A stretch of 64,000 bases of DNA from Daphnia pulex. Lineage: Eukaryota; Arthropoda; Branchiopoda; Diplostraca; Daphniidae. The position numbers and the translations under genes are program-made. The DNA is taken from the NCBI RefSeq assembly GCF_021134715.1, contig NC_060025.1:5642001-5706000 (forward strand), written 5' to 3'. Below the pieces are notes generated by a model. It saw nothing but the letters and a program-made list of their open reading frames with translations. It did no database searches and was not told the origin of the DNA. This document shows positions 53,480-64,000 of the stretch, in pieces. Within the stretch, counting starts at the first letter, position 1, and every line of letters starts with the position of its first letter.

Positions 53480-54239
53480 CTACTGTACATGGCTTAACTC
53501 CGTAGATAACTCTCGAAAAGAAATTTAGTTGACGTAACAGAACGCAGACGTAGTAGAAAAATGGGAAAACGAAACTGAGAGCCTAAGAACCGGACAAGCG
53601 AGGTTCGAACTTATCAAGAAAAAAAATTGAAGTTATTATTAGGGATTGATTAGTAACAAAAACTATTACTGGAATATTTAACAAAGCTCAACTGTGATTT
53701 AGGTGACTGTTTAAGAGTTAATATTCCTTAGCAGAATTACGTAGACACGCAAGTGAGGTACTGAGTTTAAGAGGAATGTCTTAAGTCGAGTGCCTTTTTT
53801 CTCGAATTTTCTCCGCGCCCTTCATATCCGAATTCTCGACTCCTCTCGGCTCTCGGATTGGCTCTCTCAGCAGGCTGTGTTGACAAATCATCGATTTATT
53901 AAAAGATAACCCCAAACAGCTCTATACAGTCATGCCTGCAAGTTTCTTTAGCAGCCAAACAGCTCTATATATATATTTTTTAAGTTGATTGAAGGTATAC
54001 TAAAAATCGAACTATTGCCCCTTTTTTAATCCCTTTCTCGCCTTTTCTTTCTCTTCTTCTTTTTCTTTATTCTCCGCTTCCCACCCAATTTACCACACCC
54101 TTTTAGCTTCTTAATTACGGTTTGCGCAACTACTTGTCTTTTATAATTTTTTATTTCTGGTTATCAATAAATAAGAACGAAAACTTGAAGTCAGGAAAGT
54201 AAGGTTTAATATTTTGTCATATCTCCCTCAAGTTCCCGT
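53480..54239. other. Unassigned AT-rich stretch
   Basis: No gene, RNA or repeat recognised apart from pyrimidine-rich tracts at 54020-54090. Confidence 0.4.
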
Positions 54240-55230
54240 ACACGAGACAATCTATTAGGCATTGAGTCTATCAAACGCTCCCAATAAGCCCTCTATTCTC
54301 TCATTTCTTCCCAGCATTGTGTAACCCAGTCCCAAAAATGCTCTTCAGTATCAGCTTCAATATTTTCCAACCGATTAACCATCCACCCCCAAAAATTCTC
54401 AATTGGGTTGAGGTCAGGACTAAATGAAGGCCACCAAATTTGGTGTTGAAGAAACGCCTCGCCGGCAAACCAAATTTGGACGATTATCACAGTGTGGGCT
54501 AGGCATCTTAGTAAAAGAGTAAGCCTTCAAAAACTTGAAAAAAAATTAAATTTTAACGGAACCCATCATGCATAAAAAAATATATTGTTGCGATTTTAGT
54601 AATGGGTCCTCGATGTCAGGAAGAGGAAAAGTATCTCTGGCGAATTGAACCATTTGATCAGTTAAAATGTCCATGTAACTGTGCATGTTTACCACGGGTC
54701 CTGTGTAATACACCAGGCCCATGATAAGTCGCACATCCCCACGCATTAATCGTGTTTCGGGTACTGTGTCTACTACGGGAAAGATTTGAAGGTTCTTGTC
54801 TACACCTGGCAGGATGAACCCATTGAGCATTATAACCATCGGTAGAAAATGTTTTTTTTTTTCGTCAGACCAAATGACTTTTCTCCAAAATTCAATTGTG
54901 TAATGAATGTGCTCTTATGCGAAACGCAACCGTTTCACCTTCCACACATCAGTCAAATACTTTTTTTAGCTGGTCGTCGACCATTAATACCATCATCTCC
55001 AACCAAGTCGTGGGTCCCGATCCTGCTGGAGTTGGTGGTGGATGTTCCTCAAATGTTCTTCCCGTAACAAGATCTGCCGCTCCATACGGCTAGTCGCCTG
55101 GAGGCTATCGAGAGCTGTCTCGTCGAAAGCCGCTCTGTAAATGTATCCAGATCCATGCTCTCTTCTACTCCTAACATTGGAATCGACAATCGCAAGGAAA
55201 TTGATAAACACCCCTTAGTCATCCGACTGA
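54240..55230 (-). mobile_element. Tc1/mariner-superfamily transposase remnant
   Basis: Read from high to low coordinates: an N-terminal part near 55211-54993 (RMERQILLREEHLRNIHHQL); WRKVIWSDEKKFSTDG-like residues near 54880 (first catalytic Asp region WSDE); GCATYHGPGV and VNMHSYMDIL near 54680; and WWPSFSPDLNPIENFWGWM near 54430-54375, which holds the second catalytic region (SPDLNPIEN) of DDE/D Tc1 transposases. The pieces lie in three frames with stops between them, so the element is dead. Cut-and-paste DNA transposons of this type end in TA-flanked inverted repeats, which I could not locate. Confidence 0.72.
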
Positions 55231-55309
55231 TGAAGGGTATATTCCAAGCAAAGTCTCCTACTTCAAAGTAAAGCAGAAAAAGGGATCCATCAATAGTCCT
55301 TTCTCATTT

Positions 55310-55865
55310 ACACATTACGGCACGAAATACCCTGTCTCTCTTTCAGCTAGCAAAAAAATTTGTCACACTGTTGGCTTTACTAAGATGTACAGAGATTGCG
55401 TCTATCCCGACAGACACGATTGAGTTCGCCGGTCCTAACGTTTACTTTGATCTGGGAACCCAAAAATAATCCCAGCGTTTCGGCGCACTTATGCATTTGT
55501 CACTGTTCCAGTGAAGCCAAAACAAAGCTATTCGCCCACTTATCTGTTTGTTATCACACATAGAGAGAACCAGTGGTCTCCGGAAACCGCATAACGCCAA
55601 ACAGCTTTTTATCGTTTTTACATCCCACATAATCCAGTTAAGAGTCCTACAGTAGGGCGATGGATTAAGGGTAAACTGAAGGAAGCTGGCATTGACACTC
55701 CTATTTTTTTAGCGCACTCTACCAGAGGGACAGTGGCGTTTAAATCCACTTCTTGGGGTCCCTATCCAAGCCATTATAAAGCTATGGCATTGGTTCAACG
55801 AATCAACATTTTCTAAGTTCTACCGTCGTGAATCGTCAACTGAACGAAAAATGTTCTGGTAAGCC
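55310..55865 (+). mobile_element. DIRS-type tyrosine recombinase remnant
   Basis: Pieces in order but in shifting frames: LAKKFVTLLALL and EIASIPTDTIEFAGPNVYFD near 55350-55455; KPHNA-like residues near 55580; a recombinase core with AHSTRGTV-like residues near 55712-55735; then WFNESTFSKFYRRESSTERK near 55795-55850. The H-x-x-R and W..ES(S/T)F..FY combination is what I associate with DIRS/Ngaro tyrosine recombinases, where the final Tyr attacks DNA during integration. At least three frameshifts or stops make it inactive. The DIRS gag at 35908-36941 is on the same strand but 19 kb away and need not be the same copy. Confidence 0.62.
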
Positions 55866-57231
55866 TTTCTGGATAATACGAATTCAGAATCTGGCTAGTT
55901 TGGTTTTGTTTAAACAAGCGATTCGTCAGTCAAAGAGACCGTTTTTTTTTTTTTTTTTTTATTTTGCGGAAATCATCGCAAATAAATAAACAAATAGATA
56001 GGTCAAAACATAGCTAGTTGATGTTCTCCTTCATTTCAAACAACCATGACTTCGCTTGCTCTACCAATCCTAATTTTTAATTTATTATTAATCAACGAAT
56101 CTATTAAAAATGTTAATTTTTTTCCCCAAGAGAATGGTTAAATGAATAAATTTCACATGATCAATTTCGACGGAGTACTAAATTTTTCTCGTCTTATTGA
56201 ACCACTTCCATAATGTGTGTTAGACAATGGTCATGACAGGGGTTTTCAACAAGCTCATCCTATTTTACAAACTTTTTGCTTCTTTTCTCTGACTAGCCTT
56301 TCGTTGGATCAACATTGGTTTCGCCTTGATATAATGTCGATATGCGGCCTTCTGAGATGGCTTGAACGGCATCCACACGAGCGCATCATCTGGTCACAGG
56401 AAGACATTTTCAAATTTTTAGTTTTTTTCCTACATAACATTTTCCAGCTATGTGAAGAAGTGAAAAAAATTGCTGATTTCTTGAATTAAAAAATACATAA
56501 GTTGTTTTCAGCTGCCCAAACTCATGAAGATTTAAAGAATGACCACCAAATGAACCACATGCATTATCGTAAGACTGTCCACGGCAGTCACCCTATTCAT
56601 CGCGTGTTTTTCAAGCTTTTCCATTACTAGATTTACCATCAACGTTTCTGTATGACCGGACATTGGTATGAAGCAAAAAAAAACGTTCAATATTAGTCCT
56701 GTTTTTACACATAGTGAAAGATGAGAATGAGTTGATCTTTGTGAGACATGTCGGTGTTGAATCGACTACAAAGGATTAGGATTTATCTTTTTTCAATTGG
56801 TTTAAAATAAACTTTAATGCAGCGTTTTCAATCAGTTGTATAAACTCTTCACAAATAGTAGCCGACAAATATGAAACATTTTCCTTTCTTTAACCTTTTT
56901 TTTTGAACGTCGGGACAAAAAAATTTACGGCTTTTCAGTAGGGTGGGCGGCAGTAATGTGCCTCCACACGAGAGAAAAAAAAATCAGAAAAAGTGCCTTA
57001 CACTTTCGCTGTTTTCTTTATGACCTACCTACGGAATTGAATCACCGTTTAAAAGGAATGACTTGCAAAACCAACAACAGTGAGAAGAACAAAATAGTAG
57101 TGAAAACTGACAATTAATTTTGTAACAGCACATCGAGTCACACCGCAAGAATCATAAATGCATTTTCTGTGTTCCGATTAAATACAAATGGGTCAGCTTC
57201 ATTCTGCTTGAAGTTCAACTTGATGAGAGCT
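55866..57231. other. Unassigned stretch
   Basis: Poly-T near 55942-55961 and other homopolymers. Forward frame 56217-56489 (90 codons) has no recognisable domain. Nothing else could be supported. Confidence 0.35.
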
Positions 57232-57600
57232 TTAGAGTTTTTGAAACCCCAGTCGTGACGATTGTTTCAGTCCATAAAGACCTTTGTGGAGTAGACATTC
57301 GCAGTTTTCATAGCCTGGGGCAACGTAGCCTTCTGATTGCTTTATATGGATTTCCTGGTCCAGCTCCCATACAGAAAAGCGGTTTGGACATCGATTTGTA
57401 AAAGGTAGAGGTTTCGCGAAGTTGTGAGGATGACTCTTAATGAGTCGTGACGGAGAACAGGGGCATATGTCTCGTTGTAATCGACTCTGTATTTCTCTTT
57501 GCTTTGTACTGCCACCTACTGGGTATGGCGAAACGCGATGGGGATAGTTAACGATTACCCATGTTTTATTGGCTTTAAGAGATTTAAGTTCAGAATCCAT
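57232..57600 (-). mobile_element. Ty1/Copia reverse transcriptase fragment
   Basis: Starts MDSELKSLKANKTWVIVNYP, the usual beginning of the Copia RT (E-x-L--NKTW-LV). The middle has lost frame in at least one place (KQREIQSRLQRDI matches the KARLVARG region only loosely). The end is clear: DQEIHIKQSEGYVAPGYENC, LLHKGLYGLKQSSRLGFQKL, compare E-I-M-QPEGF and LYGLKQ-PR-W in Copia. The catalytic YVDD and RNase H parts are absent. Inactive fragment. Confidence 0.82.
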
Positions 57601-59216
57601 GCCCTCTTTCCATTATGCGGCTCATTGCTTCTGTGTAGCTGTCTGGCTCTTGATATAGAATACCCAAGGGCCGTAAGTACTAAAAATGTGTTACTTTTCA
57701 ATTGGGGAACTTCATGCAGGTCATGCTGAACAACGATGTTTTCGTGTGTGGGGAAGGGGGGGGGGTTCTATCGGGGCTGCCGGCCACTGCCTTCTCGGGA
57801 CCATGCCTCTTTTTTTCTCCTTATTTGAGGTTCAACATGGATTGCTGAAATGTAATTGTAGGACTGAGAATCGCAATTGTAGAAGTGGAAAAGAGCACAA
57901 CCGCATTCTCGAGACGTTGTGGGGTGGCTCTTCTATGGAGTTTTCTTGTTTTTGTATTACTCTTTTCACCGAAAAATGTTACGTCTAGACTGACTTTCCT
58001 GGTTAGTTTACGGAACTTTGTACTCTCCCCCCCCCCCGTTTTTCTCATACAAAAGGGTTAGTAGGGACGTGGGGAGGAGTCGATAATTCCGTAGACCGGC
58101 AGCAGTGCATTGCTCTCAGAAACGGAGTTCGTTACAAAATCAATTTTAAGGGTAGATTTAAAACGATAACTAATTATTGAAAAAATCTTGACTCATGGGT
58201 GCCATAGAGGAAACGCAGATATTTTTTAAGACCGTTGGCGTTTCTTCATTACTTACCAGTGAGCCAGAATTCGAGCTCAAAGTAAGCCCCTTTCCATATG
58301 GGCCTCTCTACTGTCCGAATACTATTGTCTTAGAAAAAATCCCACCCTTCCCGTTAGTTCAAAGTTCTAAAAAAATTAAGAGTTGCTCCTGGCACCAGAG
58401 AAACCTACGCATAAATTTCATTTGGATCGAATGAAAATTTTAGTACTTTTTCGAATTGCGAAAAGTGCGTTTTTCCATATTTAGGTTCCCTTAGGTTTCC
58501 AGATACTTTTGGCGCCTACTGTACATGGTTTCGATATTTGTGACGTGAGTCATGATGTAGTATCCTGTCTTGTAGTCAAGTGACAGAAATTCTCTATGGA
58601 TGTTTCTTGTCTGCGGCACGCCGTAAGTATTGTATGAGGTTCGACAATTAATGAGACCCGAGGAAGAAAAAATGCTTTGTGAAATAATGCTTTTCTCGAA
58701 TTATTTCCATAAACTCATTCAACATTTTTGACGTTCTATGTTGTTTGTATACTAAACTATGGTCCTTGCAATACAATCCTTTTTCTTCCACTCTTTCAAA
58801 GCTGTGATTTTTCTTGGTAGATAATTTTCTCATTTTCAAAATCAGCTCCCTCTGCGAATATTTCATCAGGGCACTCTTCATAACCCTGGGTGTTTGAGAA
58901 GTAGAGAAATATAGAACATTGGTCACCTAGTAGTAGGACAGCATTTGGTACATTACTAAGAATTTAAACGAAAAATTTGTAATAAATACCTCAACAATGT
59001 CTAAAAGCTCGACTAATTCAAATTCCATGTAGAGATCAAGCTTCCATTGTTGGTAGTTTGCCATCGAATATTTCGATGTGTTTTCTGTCTAGTCTACGAG
59101 ACTGATGCGTAGAGAGCCTGTTTGGTGGATTCGATGAAAACTTCATGAGCCTTGCATTTAATGCTGCATCCTGTGAGGTTGGAATTTCCACTCCATGCAG
59201 TGGTCTTGGATGTATT
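57601..59216. other. Unassigned stretch
   Basis: No convincing gene. Poly-G (57757-57767) and poly-C (58027-58038) runs are present. A reverse frame at 58648-58926 (92 codons) is Lys/Glu-rich without a recognised family. Retroelement leftovers are possible but not shown. Confidence 0.35.
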
Positions 59217-59960
59217 TTATGACCGCCAGATATGTATCTTCATAAAGTTCTGCCACCATCTTGGAGCTCCCGCTCGTCTCCGACGAAGTTGGTACATGGT
59301 CGGTGTGGAAAACACGTGGCTGGTCATATGAGCCAGGGTTGCAAAATGAAAAGACAGAAGTCGGATAAAAGGCTGGTCACCAGTTCCAGATAAATGGCGC
59401 GTGTCACCAGACACGTAAAAAGCATGGCCCATCTTTTTACGGCACGATTTCTTGATGCGATCCACACGTTCGCCGGATCTTTTTCACCAGCTGCCATTCG
59501 CGTGGAATCCAGAAGTGTTGTCAAATGAAACTAAGCATATAATCCGTTCTTACTTGCTTTAGCACCCAATGGAAAAGGCGAACGATCTTTATCGTTAACC
59601 CATGAGATGCCGAAAGGATGGGTGAATGCAACTACTCGTAAATAAGTTTCGTCCGTCCAATTCTGCCACTAAGTTGGAGAATTCCGTCTTTCTCAATGTT
59701 TGAAGACAGCGACAACACCTGCGATTTCGTTGAAGCAGGAATTTCCCTCTTCGGGGCTTATTGATCTATTCGGCTTAGCTTTCTTCATGGTTTTTTCTTA
59801 CCAACTCCATATAATTTTCTTCTAGCCTGACAACTACTTGAGCAGACCACGACGCCTCGCCTGCTGCATTTAGTCGGCCAGGAATGAAGCGCAACTCTTC
59901 TAGCTCCGTGAGGACTTGTATCTCACCCACACGAGGACTCAGGCCGCTGCTAGTCGTGCA
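59217..59960 (-). mobile_element. BEL/Pao retrotransposon pol remnant (RNase H end to integrase)
   Basis: From high to low coordinates: GEIQVLTELEELRFIPGRLN near 59930-59870, the RNase H-proximal stretch of BEL/Pao pol; LSSNIEKDGILQLSGRIGR near 59725-59665, the segment before the zinc-binding H2C2 domain; KRWAMLFTCLVTRAIYLELV near 59437-59378, the start of the integrase core; and LRRRRAGAP near 59290-59260. BEL/Pao elements are LTR retrotransposons copied through RNA; integrase joins the DNA copy to the genome. Frames change and stops intervene, and no LTR was identified. Inactive. Confidence 0.68.
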
Positions 59961-60388
59961 GCCTCCTCTGGCCGAGTCTCAACATCTTCATGTAGTAACG
60001 CGTAGTACCAGTGTTTGCAGTCAGATACCGAATATGAAGTAAAAAAAGAAACAAACTGAGAAGTAGAGTACCGATGCCTGGATTGTCGATAAAAGGAGAA
60101 GGGGGAAGAAATACAGGGGGTCTGAGGCGGTACACTGGATGGAGGGGATGCAGTGTAACATGGCCGCCGCCATATTGGATGGTACCCTTGATGTGAGAAA
60201 GCTGAGTGCTTTTCCACATTGTTATAATTGGGGAGGGATTCAACATTGGGATAATGTGAGGGGGATCCCATCTGTTTCTCCGTACCGTGAGCACGGTTGC
60301 TGAAATACTAAAGAGTCGCTCGACAGCAGCACTTGTCAGAATAGAGGTGTATATCTCATGAACAAAGCTTTTACTTGGGGGTAGTTGT

Positions 60389-62240
60389 TCAGCATTTCAA
60401 TTGATAATCTTTATCCCTTAAAAAGAAATCTACTTCGTCGAAATCTTCTTCTTTTTCAGACTGGTTTTCTTCATCTTCTAAGAAATCGTCAGCTAGTGAC
60501 TTCCGATTGCGTTCTTCAACTGGTGTAAGTGCTTCAAATACAAGTTGCTTCAGTTTCAATTTCGTACTTTTTGCTGCTTCTCCACTCATCCACTTTCATT
60601 TAAAGAAGGGATGAGTTGCGACTGCAATAGCATTCATCATCAAAAACCTTCTCAAATCTTGGAAATGCAAATTGTTTTTATTGAAATATCACATTTGAAA
60701 TATCTCAATTAATCCCCTTTCATCAATTTTCTGTATAATCCTGTCACGCATTGGTCCAAGATTGGAAAAAAACCTCTCACGAAGCTGCTTCTTAATCGTT
60801 GTTAGAAGAGGCAGTACCATTCCGATCTCATGAGCATTTATTTTCTCCTTGAAGTATGTACAGTGCACTCGCAATAGTCCTCATTAGCACAGTATACTCC
60901 TGAATGTCTTCTTTAGAAAACAATGATGTAAGTTCGATGGGTTGCAGTCCGTTGACTGTTTTGATACTCTTATAATTTTTCAAGAATGCTGCGATGCAGT
61001 CGTAGTACGTATTCCATCGGGTTGCACAGGGTGTGGGAAGAGAAACACCTAAAAAAGGAAATATTATTTCAAATTTCAATCAACTATTTTCTTTATGAAT
61101 TGTGCATAATTTATACTGAAAACCTCCAAGCTTTTCTCACTTGCTGAAATGGACTGGCCAATCTTATTCTAAAATGCAGTGAGTTTTCCCCAAGCTTGAC
61201 ACAACATTTTTTTCTTTGGAAATTTTTTTTGCAACGAATTTAGACAGATCGGTGTCAGTTTTAGCTATTTAATCCAAAGTATGGGATGCGCACCTAATGA
61301 AACAAAGATGGATGAACAAAGAAGCCAATATCAAAATAAATAAAACCTCAAATGGACTGGGAAAGAGATACTATGATACTAGTAAATTAATCCTCGTAGT
61401 TTTGCTGTAGTAGATCGTAAGCACTGGTCGCTACAGATGCTGCTTCATCAATCACTGAAGGTTCATCTAACTCTTCTCAGTCCAGCTCATCCAGCAAACT
61501 AGAAGTTGAGGCAATTTCATCCTCAAAATCAAATTGTTGAGACTCGTTGGCAACATGTTCGGATAGCTTAGGTTCAGCAGACTCGATGAGAGATTTCTTC
61601 ATATCGGCCTACAAAGTTCAAATTCGAAATAAACAAATGTTTCAGGTAAAAGAATTTAGACAAAAAGTTACTTACGGAAAACTGTTTGAATGCCTTAACG
61701 AAATTCGATCCGTTGTCCGTTACAACATGACTCTCTTTGTATGCCGGCAAACAGTATTCATCCATGACTTACTTAATATTTTTTGCTACTTTGTCGTGAG
61801 TATGCGACCCTGAAGAATAAAATGATAAAAATGAGTTTCTTATTTTATTCACATAAAAATATGTAATCACCTTGGAACCTAAGGCAAGCATCACAGCTGA
61901 CATCCGAATAAAAGTTCCGTCAGGAAGCATCTTAAGCCAATGAACACAAAACAACACCCATAAAACTGTGTCTCTTTGCACCCCAAACGTCAGCTGTCAA
62001 ACAGATATGCATTGCCATTTGGAATTCGTTTTTTAAGTGGGACTTCAACTTTACGAATTCTTTTGCAATAAGTAATTTTAAAGATTTCGTACACAACACA
62101 TTCACCCATGAGTCGATCTCCTTAGAATAGTTACGGAAATAAACGCTCTCAACGATGGAAAGTGGAAAGGCTTCTGCAACAATCAGTTCAAATGCCCGAA
62201 TGTTAATCTTCTTCTCCTAGCTTACGTTTTTCATCTCTAC
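60389..62240 (-). mobile_element. hAT-superfamily transposase remnant with introns
   Basis: High to low coordinates: FPLSIVESVYFRNYSKEIDS near 62175-62115; MAMHICLTADVWGAKRHSFM near 62020-61965 (hAT T-x-D-W region with a catalytic Asp); HTHDKVAKNIK near 61800; HVVTDNGSNFVKAFKQF near 61735-61680 (second catalytic Asp); an acidic linker ESQQFDFEDEIASTSSLLDE near 61545-61485; PCATRWNTYYDCIAAFLKNY near 61035-60970 (TRWNS motif); and LYILQGENKCS near 60865. A GT..AG intron (about 61811-61871) and another (61612-61676) keep phase, but stops at about 61765, 61470 and elsewhere break the frame. The last frame (60589-60389) is acidic. Elements of this class cut and paste with 8-bp target duplications, which I could not find. 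Confidence 0.75.
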
Positions 62241-63122
62241 GAACTATTTCACTTGAATTTGAATCAATTGTAAATTTCTCTATGACTTCAGAGGTTAGCT
62301 TAAAAAAATTAAAAACTCAAGTCTCAAACCACTGAGTTTTAATTAGTTGAACACTAGCCATTCTTTATCAATGATAATATCAAAGTAAAAATATAGCGCA
62401 ACAGAAAATGTGTCTTGTTTTAGGTTGACGTTGCCAAATGCTAACTAAAAACGTCAAATGTCTCCGTCAAACGTCATCCAGAAATTTGTCTCACGTCAAT
62501 CGTCACGGCAAACATAACGTCATGACGAAACGTCAAATTTGACGGAACTTCAACCAATGACGTTCCAAACACTGCAAAGAACTATTAAATAATACATGGG
62601 TAGCTTCCCAAAAGCAAGCTGACTAACTGAAAAGAATGGTAGTTGTTCAACAACTTCATTTTCTTTCTTAGCACTACCAATCACATTGGAAATACCCTCC
62701 ATAAAAAAAATACCCTCCATGGAAAAACTATCATTCAAAAGTAGTAGCTAGATAGCTACATTGAAGAAAGTTGTTTAAGCTAAGAGGTATATTTAGTAAT
62801 TATAAAAGATGCCCTTCTATTGACGGAAACTTATTGTGGCTTCGTGTATCCCGACTGAACAAGAAAACAGAAGATGGTGTCCAATAAGCTACTCCTTTTA
62901 GGGAAGTAAAAAGAAGAAAACAAGCCACTACACTAACAGCGGCTTCTTGGATGATCTATCACTGGTTTTTTGGTACTGGCTTCTTGATTGTATTCGAGAC
63001 CTCCCTGGCTCCCTCATCCACACCCTAAAGAAATGGCAGGCGGGGGGTGGCGGCCTAATAATCACAATCTAATAATCATCCAATAATCCACAAGAACTCA
63101 ATGATGGGCCAGGTGGTCTACT
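62241..63122. other. Flank of the hAT remnant with CGTCAAA-rich cluster
   Basis: No gene. A short reverse frame at 62361-62322 (MASVQLIKTQWFE) may be the very start of the hAT protein. Between 62424 and 62560 the words CGTCAAA, CGTCA and their complements recur many times, including the palindrome GTCAAATTTGAC. That could be a worn terminal or subterminal repeat of a transposon. Confidence 0.4.
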
Positions 63123-63422
63123 GTGCCGTCGCAAACACCAAGCTCGAGCGTCAAACATGAGCACGAACAAGAGTGCCAACGTGAGAGCCTTCGCGACCGG
63201 CGCCGTCAAAGATTTCATCGTGCATCCGGTGATCCCTACGCTGATGGACCCGTCGCTCCACCCATTGCTCTACCGGTCACTGCATCAGTCACTGCACCCG
63301 TCTTTGCATCTGTCACTGCACCCGTCTTTGCATCTGTCACTGCACCCGTCGTTGCACCCGTTGCTGCACCCGAAGCTGAACCCGTCGCTAGATTGATTCC
63401 TTTTATTTCAGGGTTAGACTGA
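63123..63422 (+). other. Open frame through a 24-bp minisatellite
   Basis: 99 codons, MPSQTPSSSVKHEHEQECQR and onward, then repeats of VTAPVFAS. All of the repeat region is open in more than one frame (another frame reads SLHPSLHL repeats, and the reverse strand reads GAVTDAKT repeats), the expected outcome of a repeat unit divisible by three. There is no signal peptide, domain or clear gene model, so I do not claim a protein. Confidence 0.3.
63275..63375. repeat. 24-bp minisatellite
   Basis: The unit GTCACTGCACCCGTCTTTGC plus ATCT occurs twice perfectly and then in altered copies (GTCACTGCACCCGTCGTTGC; CCCGTTGCTGC). The unit length is a multiple of three, which keeps all crossing frames open. 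Confidence 0.85.
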
Positions 63423-64000
63423 AAACCATCAATGGGCGATAAAATATTAGCTGTCCAAATTTTTTTTTTTTGTTTATAAAAAATATTAAATGCATAATGC
63501 ATTCAAATTTGTCCTATCATTTGATTTTATAATTTGTTTCTATAATTAGGATAATAAATTATAATTGTATTCGTAGCAGAAAATTTACCAAATTCTAAAC
63601 TCCATTCTATTTGGATCTATGTATTTGGCAAATTCATAGAAAAATCACGATTGCAAGATTCACATTTGCATAGAACTCCCCCCCCCCCAAACTGCGATTA
63701 TGCTGCAAAAGACGCAGTTTTAACGAATGGCCAATCAATCAAGAGTACGGGAATAAAATTCAACTGCCACTTGTATAGAAGTCATGTTTTTACGTCGCTT
63801 TGAATCTTATTCTCGATTGCATGCACGACTTCTTAGAAGGAGTTGTTACGTTTTTTATCATGTTGTCCTTCGTAACTTTTGCCGAACTGATAGATATACA
63901 ACCTCTCTGCGAAGGAACTAAATGATAGGCTTAAGCGCTATTTGGATACGGCTTTTATGATAAAAAAAAATAAACCTAATTTAAGGATAAACTTATAAGG
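63423..64000. other. Right-hand end, no gene seen
   Basis: AT-rich with poly-T (63459-63470) and poly-C (63678-63688). No gene, RNA or repeat supported. Confidence 0.45.

Noticed and set aside
59939..60294. Two overlapping ~110-codon reverse frames
   Set aside because: Same DNA in two frames, low-complexity Ser/Pro/Leu, no domain; probably flank of the BEL/Pao remnant.
63123..63502. Three overlapping frames, both strands, through the minisatellite
   Set aside because: A 24-bp repeat keeps all frames open; no evidence for any one being translated.

Overview
The window looks like arthropod, and most likely Daphnia (cladoceran crustacean), nuclear DNA. Genes are split by many short GT..AG introns, often 60-90 bases. 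The bHLH-PAS gene encodes a Methoprene-tolerant (juvenoid receptor) protein with threonine at residue 292, which is the crustacean state as I recall it. Dispersed repeats and retroelement types (DIRS, BEL/Pao, Copia) also fit. I cannot name the species.

Layout. 0.6-8.4 kb (+): a complete TRPC-class TRP channel gene of the Drosophila TRP/TRP-gamma type, about 1,261 aa. 8.4-14.4 kb: no recognisable gene. 14.4-22.4 kb (+): Methoprene-tolerant, 713 aa (or 687 aa if an in-frame 78-nt segment is spliced out). 24.6-28.4 kb (-): Tudor-SN/SND1, 16 exons, 913 aa, every splice phase consistent. 29.1-29.7 kb (+): a broken paramyosin fragment. 30.4-32.5 kb (-): a NIPA-type magnesium transporter with a 21-nt microexon.

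From about 33 kb onward the character changes. Almost everything recognisable is a repeat, a transposon remnant or a gene fragment: a PWWP-domain exon cut at the edge of a dispersed repeat; a DIRS gag and polymerase start; a two-exon small gene of unknown function; a kinase fragment on the opposite strand; an ALG10 pseudogene; a TECR pseudogene; a 1-kb foldback element with ~260-bp arms around a tRNA-like segment; a four-exon unknown gene with one frameshift; a RecQ-like helicase remnant with a ruined Walker A; then Tc1/mariner, DIRS tyrosine recombinase, Copia, BEL/Pao and hAT remnants, and a 24-bp minisatellite.

The four intact genes have unrelated housekeeping or sensory/endocrine roles and do not form an operon. 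I did not find a convincing new multi-gene system. The strongest leads are the crustacean-type residue and in-frame optional intron in Met, the GWF tail of the TRP channel, the unknown gene next to the RecQ-like remnant, and the repeat-bounded PWWP exon. All exon boundaries were derived by hand from splice signals and reading-frame continuity; no alignment or database search was run.
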